Source: CAZQIC01 sp964593555 (GTDB taxonomy: Bacteria > Bacteroidota > Bacteroidia > JAFLBG01). From it: 21,608 bases of DNA. Shown piece after piece: positions 15,443 through 21,608 of the stretch (positions are counted from its first letter, which is position 1; every line of letters starts with the position of its first letter). Below the pieces are notes generated by a model. That model saw nothing but the letters and a program-made list of their open reading frames with translations, was not told the DNA's origin and did no database searches. Location of the stretch: assembly GCA_964593555.1 (NCBI GenBank), contig CAZQIC010000079.1:1-21608 (forward strand). The letters are read 5' to 3'. A program made the translations under genes and the position numbers.

Positions 15443-18343
15443 TTAATCCTTTACCTTTTTCTTATTCTCAACTTCTTTCATAGGCAATTCTGGATTAGCG
15501 ACGTTTACAGGATTTCCGTTCAAATCCAGCTCTATCACTTCGTAACCCAATTTTTTCAGGCCCTCACCAACACTTGCTTTATCCCCCACAACCAGTATAT
15601 TCACTTTATCATATTGAAGATTCTTCTTCGCCAGCCTGTTTACTTCTTCCAAACTCATTTTATTCAGGATCTCAGATTGTGTGCCAACATATTTCGGATC
15701 GAGATCATAATCAAGAATACGTTTTAAGAACCCCGCTTTATTTGAAGGTGTTTCATATTTCAGTGCCTCACTTTGTCCAACTGATTTTCTTGTAAAATCA
15801 AGCTCCTCCTGTTTCATTCCGTTATCTGCGAAGTTCTTTATCTCTTTCATAAATTCAATTACTGAACTATCAGTTGAGTTACCACGAACCCCGGCGCTTG
15901 CTGTATAGGGGCCTGCAAATTTTGAACCTGTGAAATAAGAGTGCGCTCCATAGGTATATCCCTTATCCTCTCGAAGGTTCAAGTTAATACGGCTGTTGAA
16001 TGCACCACCTAATGAGTAATTCATCATTTGTGATTTATAGTACTCCCCCGTTGCATCATAAGGCATTGCCATGAACCCAATACGGATCTGAGATTGCGGA
16101 GCTTTTTCTTTGTTCACTAAATAAATCCTGGATTTATCTATCACCGGACTTTTTGCTTCAGCAGGTTTTATAACATTTTTTGCTGCCCAATTTTTCAAAA
16201 AATCTATCTTCGGAAGGATTGCTTCTTTTGAAACATCTCCAACAATAACCAATGATGTAATGGATGGAGAAAAATGGTCATTGTAATACTGTTTTACATC
16301 TTCTACAGAAAGCACTTTAACTGTTGCCTCTGTTCCATCTGTAGGGATCCCCATTATATGATCGTTACCATATAGTAATCTATTGTATATGTTATCTGCG
16401 ATCGCAACAGGTGAAGTTACACGGTTGGCTATACCTTCCAATTGTTGTTTCTTAACTCTCTCGAAATCATCCTGACTAAATAAAGGAGCAAATAAAACTT
16501 CTTCCGTGAGCTTTAAGGTAGCATCCAGATTTTTTGACAATGAAGTAACGGTAATATTTATTTCTTCGTCACCTGAACTAATTCGAATAGAACTTCCCAT
16601 ACTCTCCAGCATTTCACTGATCTGCTCACCGGTATGTTTTTGAGTGGATTCATTTAACATATCGGCTGTAAGCGCTGCTATGCCCGCTTTTTCCTTTGGT
16701 TCAAAACGATGGCCAGCAGTAAGCGAAAGACGCAATGTTACAGTTGGTATTTCATCACTCTTTGTGCCGATAACCTTTAACCCGTTTGCAAAATTCTCTT
16801 TCCATAACGCAGGTACATTTACTATTGGATTAGGACCAGCGGTAGGTTTTGTGTGACGATCGAAATTGTCTTTTGCCTTATTGTAAGCAAGGTTTTTATA
16901 CTCTGCTGCCTCGGGTGCATTTATATTTCTCTCAGGAGTTTTAAAATTATCAGGGATCGCAACGATGTCTGCTTTTCCTTTCGGATAAACAGTAAGTATT
17001 ACCGCTGGTTTGCCTTTGATATATTTATTGTACACACGCAACACATCATCTTTAGTAACTTTCATGTAACGTGCATAATCCTTTTTAATATAGCTTGCAT
17101 CACCTGCAAAAGTCTGATCCGCAGCTAATGTAGATGCCTTACCGCTAACGCTTCCAAGGGAATTAAAAAGTTGTGCTTCGTAATTTGCTTTGTATTTGCT
17201 AAGGTCTTCATCTTTTACACCTCTTTTTTCAAATTCCACAAAACACTCTTTTATTTTGTCATGAATATCTTTAAGCGGCACTCCCGGGAATGCTACTACA
17301 TTTAGTGTAAATATTCCCGCAAGTTCCTGGCATGGATTACTCACTGTTGCCTGAACCGCTTTTTGTGTTTTTACAAATGTTTGATAGAAGATCGAATTTT
17401 TTCCACCACCTAATATATCCGACAATACATCGAGTGCAGCCTCATCATCATGACGACCCGGAACGGTTGGATAAGCATACATGGTCATTGGGAAACGGAT
17501 ATTATCCTCATAAGAAATGTACCTATCCTTATCCAATGTCACCGGTGTTTTAGGAATTGATTTTACTTCCGGACCACGTGGAATAGGACCAAAATATTTT
17601 TCGGCAAGCTTTACCACATCAGCAGTATTTACATCTCCTGCAACGGTGAGCACAGCGTTGTTCGGTCCATACCAGCGCATAAAAAATTTCTTCAGGTCAT
17701 TAACATCAACCCTATTAAGGTCTTCAATGAACCCAATAGTTGGCCATGAATACGGATGCCCTTGTGGATATAATGCGCCGGCAATTTTTTCATGCACCAA
17801 TCCGTAAGGACGGTTATCATAATTTTGTCCTCTTTCATTTTTAACGGTAGCTCTTTGCACTTCAAACTTTTTCTGTGTAACAGCATCCAATAAAAATCCC
17901 ATCCTGTCAGACTCCAACCACATGGCAACTTCCAATTGATTTGTAGGAAGCGTTTCAAAATAATTCGTACGATCGGATGTAGTTGTTCCGTTCATTTGTC
18001 CACCCGCTTCAGTTACAATTTTAAAATGCTCTTCATCGGCAACGTTATCAGAACCCTGGAACATCATGTGTTCAAAGAAATGTGCGAAGCCAGAACGCCC
18101 CTCCTGCTCCCGGTAAGAACCTACGTGATACGTAACATCTAAATGCATTACAGGATCTGAATGATCCTCGTGAACAAGAATTATAAGTCCGTTAGGAAGT
18201 AAATATTTTTCATAAGGGATAACAATTTCGTTGCCCTTTTTCTCAACCTTTTCGATAAGTTTCGCTTTATTATCATCACCGGCAAATGTCAAAAGAGACG
18301 ACAAAACAACAGCAGCAGTCAATAAAAATTTCTTGTTCATCAT
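15443..18343 (-). CDS. Periplasmic M16-family zinc peptidase, two-domain
   Basis: 966 residues. A Sec signal peptide (MMNKKFLLTAAVVLSSLLTFAG) predicts export. The N-terminal M16 half carries the inverted zinc motif HFFEH (H88, E91, H92) with the third ligand at E170 (VKNERGQNY), so it should be an active pitrilysin-type peptidase that degrades short peptides in the periplasm. The second half (about 510-930) repeats the M16 fold (TVTLRLSLTAGHRFEP, GIAALTADML) without HxxEH and presumably forms the non-catalytic half of the clam-shell. The architecture resembles fused versions of the two-gene pair found in other bacteria. The tail is charged (MKEVENKKKVKD). Two adjacent ATGs (18343 and 18340) are possible starts. 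It is convergent with tadA; a -7 element lies upstream at 18362-18369. Confidence 0.93.
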   Translation of the reverse strand: MMNKKFLLTAAVVLSSLLTFAGDDNKAKLIEKVEKKGNEIVIPYEKYLLPNGLIILVHEDHSDPVMHLDVTYHVGSYREQEGRSGFAHFFEHMMFQGSDNVADEEHFKIVTEAGGQMNGTTTSDRTNYFETLPTNQLEVAMWLESDRMGFLLDAVTQKKFEVQRATVKNERGQNYDNRPYGLVHEKIAGALYPQGHPYSWPTIGFIEDLNRVDVNDLKKFFMRWYGPNNAVLTVAGDVNTADVVKLAEKYFGPIPRGPEVKSIPKTPVTLDKDRYISYEDNIRFPMTMYAYPTVPGRHDDEAALDVLSDILGGGKNSIFYQTFVKTQKAVQATVSNPCQELAGIFTLNVVAFPGVPLKDIHDKIKECFVEFEKRGVKDEDLSKYKANYEAQLFNSLGSVSGKASTLAADQTFAGDASYIKKDYARYMKVTKDDVLRVYNKYIKGKPAVILTVYPKGKADIVAIPDNFKTPERNINAPEAAEYKNLAYNKAKDNFDRHTKPTAGPNPIVNVPALWKENFANGLKVIGTKSDEIPTVTLRLSLTAGHRFEPKEKAGIAALTADMLNESTQKHTGEQISEMLESMGSSIRISSGDEEINITVTSLSKNLDATLKLTEEVLFAPLFSQDDFERVKKQQLEGIANRVTSPVAIADNIYNRLLYGNDHIMGIPTDGTEATVKVLSVEDVKQYYNDHFSPSITSLVIVGDVSKEAILPKIDFLKNWAAKNVIKPAEAKSPVIDKSRIYLVNKEKAPQSQIRIGFMAMPYDATGEYYKSQMMNYSLGGAFNSRINLNLREDKGYTYGAHSYFTGSKFAGPYTASAGVRGNSTDSSVIEFMKEIKNFADNGMKQEELDFTRKSVGQSEALKYETPSNKAGFLKRILDYDLDPKYVGTQSEILNKMSLEEVNRLAKKNLQYDKVNILVVGDKASVGEGLKKLGYEVIELDLNGNPVNVANPELPMKEVENKKKVKD

Positions 18344-18361
18344 GTTTAGTGTTTATTAATA

Positions 18362-18369
18362 CAAATGTA
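18362..18369 (-). promoter_or_regulatory. Candidate -7 element for the M16 peptidase gene
   Basis: The minus strand reads TACATTTG, a full match to the Bacteroidota TAnnTTTG consensus, 18 bp before the ATG at 18343. A TTG occurs upstream, but the spacing (12 bp) is shorter than the usual 17-23. Confidence 0.45.
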
Positions 18370-18482
18370 TTAAATTATGCACAACACGACCCTGAAAGTG
18401 TGATAAAGCAGCCTAATTCAGTGATAAACGGTAGAGACTGATTGAACTCAGTGAACGTATTTAAAGGGTTTTGAAACAATGT

Positions 18483-18602
18483 TTACCTGGTAACCATTAC
18501 ATGGCCCATTTTGCGAATATTATCGTCGCCAGTGCATAAGGATTTGAAATTAACTACCCAAACATATACATCCTCCTGCGCAAGGGTACCTTTAATTTTA
18601 AA
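18483..18602 (-). pseudogene. Out-of-frame remainder of the T9SS C-terminal domain
   Basis: Downstream of the TAA at 18598, shifting by one base from 18602 restores a coherent continuation: FKIKGTLAQEDVYVWVV, then about 22 residues ending GHVMVTR and TAA at 18483-18485. It aligns with the end of the intact paralogue (GGTMIAQQDVYVWKI to the final strand). This is therefore the last part of the sorting domain of the gene at 18598-21537, separated by a small indel just after GWD. Confidence 0.8.
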
Positions 18603-21537
18603 GGTCCCAGCCTTGTTTTAAACTCTGTGAATGACAAATCAAATCACCCCACCTGTTATAAATTTTAAGATCAAATTCCGTAATGTCTTCACCTTCTACT
18701 CTAAAAATTTCATTCAGGTTATCATTATTAGGAGTGAATGCATTAGGAACAAAGATTATGCCCGAAGCGGCCCCTACAGTAATTGTCATAGGAAGAACAT
18801 ATGTACAACCTATATTGGAGATACCCGTAACCGTATATGAAGCTACAAGGCCGGAAGGTTTTATTATTACAGTGGTAGAGTTTGGATCATTCAATCCGGA
18901 TGATGGTGTCCAATGTGCTGTTTGAGCGTCTTTGATGGTAATCTGAGTTTCTCCTTCTATACAAACTGTAGTATCGCCGAGATAGTAATCAAGCGGTTTC
19001 CTTACATCCGTTATTACATCGTGTTCAACGGAATCTACTCCACAAAGTGTTGTAATTTTTAATTTAACATGGTGTGTTCCATCATAAAAACGTACGCCTG
19101 TTGGCTGAGCCAGGGAAGAAGTGGATATACTTCCATTTTGAAATGTCCATTCATAAATAATGTCTTTAGGATCGCAAGGTGTATAATTTATTGTGAAATC
19201 AACTGATGCTGAATCACAAATAGTGACCTGTGTATATGTTTGAGTAAAATCAACTGTGGCCAATGAGTTATCTCCACAACTTTTTCCACATATTTTCACC
19301 AGGGTAATATCTGCCAGATTGCCTGCATAATTTGAACAACAAGCAGAAGTTGCACTTTGATACGCATTTGCGGTAACAGGATATCCGGTGCCAAATGTTG
19401 TACTGGTCATATAAATAAACCCTTTGTACTCCGCAATACCACCCATACAATAATCTATATCATCTTCACTTGCACCACCAAGCCAGCTATTACAAACCAG
19501 AGCACCTGAATTATCATACTTAGTAAAATACTGGTCTTCTATTCCTGCAAAGTTTTTTTGGAAGGCGCATGCAAAAACTGTCATGGTCCCTACAAAGCCA
19601 TCCTCGTAACTAGCGAACAGGTAAACATCATCTTTGTCATCAACACAAAGGGATGGATTGTATTCATAATCTACTCCCCCATTATAGGTTGTCCACCGCT
19701 GCGCTCCGCCGGTTGTAAAACTTGCCACATACACATCGCTGGTAAAGGCGCCGCCGAAGCTGCTACCGCCGGGAGTAGCCTGCGCTGCATTTAATACTGG
19801 CAGGTTCATTGAAGACGTATAACCCGTAAAAAATATATTATCATTTGCATCTACATCCACCGATAATCCCGTTTCAGATTCGGCTCCACCAAAATAAGTA
19901 GACCATACTGTACCCAATGAATTGTTCAATTTCAGCAACACTACATCCTCTGTAAATCCAAACCCACCACCACCAGCAAGCACATTTTGAAATGCACCAG
20001 CAGTAACGGGAAAATCTGTAGAAGCGGAACTTGATACCAGGATAATATTATTACTATGATCCTCAATAACATCACAACCCTTTATCCAGGATGATACCAT
20101 TTCATCTGCTGTTCCTCCAATGTACCTGCACTTAAGCAGCGAACCGGTAGATGAAAATTTACAAATACCAATATCAGTACTTCCTCCTAACGAACTTCCG
20201 TCGGTAACAGGGAAGTCATTTGAGGATGTTACACCGGCAATAACAAGTTCGTTAGCAGAAGTAAAACATGTAGCAAAAGCTTCATCTTTAACAAACGCCG
20301 CTACCGGATCTGAGCCGCCGATTAAAGTTGCCCAGTCTCTCAAACCTGCAGAGGTAAGTTTAACCAAGAACATATCACACGTCCCGTTTAATGTTAACTG
20401 GTAACAGGCCGCACTCGTAGGAAAATCGGGAGAATAACATTTGCCGGTTATAGCAATATCACCTGCAGAATTTGCAGCAACTCCACAACCAACATCTTCA
20501 TAAAACCCAAACCCGCCTGGTGCTCCGCTACCACCGTAATAGGTTGACCAAAGCATACCGCCACTATCTGAAAATTTGGATACTAACACATCACGCAACC
20601 CATTTAATACTGTTTGATAAGTACCAACGGCGCCGGGAAAACCTATACTTGCAGTACTTCCGACAACAATCATATTGCCAGTTGCATCGGCAGTTATATC
20701 ATTGGTTATATCATCATCACTGCCACCCAAATACGTTACCCAATAATTAACAGGATCTATAACCAACGGAAATGATGTGTTATACTTTTCAATTTTAAAT
20801 TCAACCTCATTTATACCACTCAATACGTATTCCGCCTTCACATTAATAATTTTACCATTTATTTGCTGGTAAACACGCGGCATGTACTCTACAAATTCCC
20901 CAACACTGGTTTCAATTACCAGGTTATTATCTCTTACTTCAAGACCATCAATACCACTCAGGTTCAATTTTATTTGCTTATAATCCGCTTTAGGCTTTAC
21001 CACTATATCATACTTCAAACCATTTTCTTTTCCCCCGTAATAAACAACATCAATATTGTCATATACATTTTTGTACAGCAATTGATTGAATGAATTAACA
21101 TTTGTAACTCCATTTGAACAATGTGAATAATAAAAATTTTTATAGCCTTCAACTTTGCGATCCTCAATAACCTCAACGTTCTCATTTGCATTTACAAACT
21201 CAACGTCAAACCTGTGAATGTTGACTAATAAATTTTTTGCCTCATCAGCTTTTAATTTACTTTCGGATAACCACGAAGCGTTGCCTGATGACTTAGCATC
21301 ATCTCTGCTGCCCGTTGTTTTACTTAACACATAATGTATTTTATTTTTTTCCAGAAAAACCTTGTATCCCCCGCCATCTCCAACGTATAAAAGTTCAGGC
21401 CTGATATTGCCCTGCATATCAGCTATCTGACCCTTGTTGGGTATAAACAACATGCCATTGCCTCTTTGAGTGTCGTTTTCACAAAACACCACATATGGAA
21501 ACAGAAAAAGCAAAATAAATACGATGTATATTTTCAT
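18598..21537 (-). CDS. T9SS-type secreted SBBP-propeller protein, sorting domain truncated by frameshift
   Basis: 979 residues as read. The signal peptide (MKIYIVFILLFLFPYVVFC) is followed by the same N-terminal domain as the 7494 gene (FIPNKGQ, about 30-262). Seven SBBP blades come next, about 266-745, from WVTYLGGSDDD to the last blade ending KICGKSCG. A PKD-like segment follows (IIYEWTFQNG), then a strand-rich domain with WTPSSGL, and a CHU_C-type sorting domain that starts normally (VPNAFTPNNDNLNEIF, IYNRWGD) but stops at QGWDL. The missing end is present one frame over, at 18483-18602. Without it, type IX export and anchoring should fail, so the gene is either recently inactivated or hit by a sequencing error. 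It lacks the SprB array of its paralogue. VVFC could mimic a lipobox, but T9SS cargo normally uses signal peptidase I. Confidence 0.88.
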   Translation of the reverse strand: MKIYIVFILLFLFPYVVFCENDTQRGNGMLFIPNKGQIADMQGNIRPELLYVGDGGGYKVFLEKNKIHYVLSKTTGSRDDAKSSGNASWLSESKLKADEAKNLLVNIHRFDVEFVNANENVEVIEDRKVEGYKNFYYSHCSNGVTNVNSFNQLLYKNVYDNIDVVYYGGKENGLKYDIVVKPKADYKQIKLNLSGIDGLEVRDNNLVIETSVGEFVEYMPRVYQQINGKIINVKAEYVLSGINEVEFKIEKYNTSFPLVIDPVNYWVTYLGGSDDDITNDITADATGNMIVVGSTASIGFPGAVGTYQTVLNGLRDVLVSKFSDSGGMLWSTYYGGSGAPGGFGFYEDVGCGVAANSAGDIAITGKCYSPDFPTSAACYQLTLNGTCDMFLVKLTSAGLRDWATLIGGSDPVAAFVKDEAFATCFTSANELVIAGVTSSNDFPVTDGSSLGGSTDIGICKFSSTGSLLKCRYIGGTADEMVSSWIKGCDVIEDHSNNIILVSSSASTDFPVTAGAFQNVLAGGGGFGFTEDVVLLKLNNSLGTVWSTYFGGAESETGLSVDVDANDNIFFTGYTSSMNLPVLNAAQATPGGSSFGGAFTSDVYVASFTTGGAQRWTTYNGGVDYEYNPSLCVDDKDDVYLFASYEDGFVGTMTVFACAFQKNFAGIEDQYFTKYDNSGALVCNSWLGGASEDDIDYCMGGIAEYKGFIYMTSTTFGTGYPVTANAYQSATSACCSNYAGNLADITLVKICGKSCGDNSLATVDFTQTYTQVTICDSASVDFTINYTPCDPKDIIYEWTFQNGSISTSSLAQPTGVRFYDGTHHVKLKITTLCGVDSVEHDVITDVRKPLDYYLGDTTVCIEGETQITIKDAQTAHWTPSSGLNDPNSTTVIIKPSGLVASYTVTGISNIGCTYVLPMTITVGAASGIIFVPNAFTPNNDNLNEIFRVEGEDITEFDLKIYNRWGDLICHSQSLKQGWDL

Positions 21538-21608
21538 TTAGTGAATGTTAATATTTTAAGGGGAGTTCTAAAAATCAAATTGTTAATAAATAACGATATA
21601 ACTAATTG

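Noticed and set aside
18370..18482. Possible small gene or RNA between the M16 gene and the frameshifted T9SS gene
   Set aside because: Only loose repeats of TCAGTGA are visible; no open frame with protein character and no clear stem-loop.
20120..20404. 94-codon plus-strand open frame, and many similar frames opposite the large genes
   Set aside because: These are antisense shadows of well-supported coding sequences, with no start context or recognisable protein features.

Overview
The window looks like a chromosomal piece of a Bacteroidota bacterium (Chitinophagales/Sphingobacteriales or Flavobacteriia-like), probably a genome bin. The evidence is AT-rich DNA, starts without Shine-Dalgarno sequences, two secreted proteins ending in the gliding-motility/type IX secretion (T9SS) C-terminal domain (FTPNGDGVND, FTPNNDNLNE), SprB and SBBP repeats, lipoproteins with short lipoboxes, and a TPR-SpoIIE phosphatase typical of the phylum. 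No rRNA, tRNA, CRISPR array or transposase was seen.

Layout. 1-1071 (minus): a partial YiiX-like lipoprotein hydrolase and a small unknown protein. 1069-3741 (minus): an atypical SDR oxidoreductase directly behind a TPR + SpoIIE-type phosphatase. 3828-5778 (plus): two consecutive kynurenine-pathway enzymes, 3-hydroxyanthranilate 3,4-dioxygenase and ACMS decarboxylase, with a four-helix-bundle gene wedged between them. 5825-7354 (minus): a cytoplasmic helical-repeat protein of unknown role. 7494-12275 (plus): a 1593-residue T9SS cargo (seven-bladed SBBP propeller, SprB repeats, PKD, sorting domain). 12338-12880: a small lipoprotein. 12877-14655 (minus): aspS. 14932-15378 (plus): tadA. 15443-18343 (minus): a periplasmic M16 peptidase. 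18483-21537 (minus): a second SBBP/T9SS paralogue whose sorting domain is broken by a frameshift.

How the genes relate. nbaC and the decarboxylase are consecutive steps of 3-hydroxyanthranilate breakdown; the other steps lie outside the window. The SDR may belong to the same pathway by proximity only. aspS and tadA are housekeeping translation genes. The two SBBP proteins are surface or secreted proteins sharing an N-terminal domain and propeller; one has an added SprB array.

The least explained layer is a set of small repeats. Several degenerate 7-bp-periodic arrays, whose units mostly begin with GT, sit at or just after stop codons. Two of them face inward around the four-helix-bundle gene, and an inverted pair with no cargo lies between tadA and the M16 gene. 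There is also a GC-rich palindromic repeat inserted in frame inside aspS, and a MITE-like inverted repeat between aspS and tadA.
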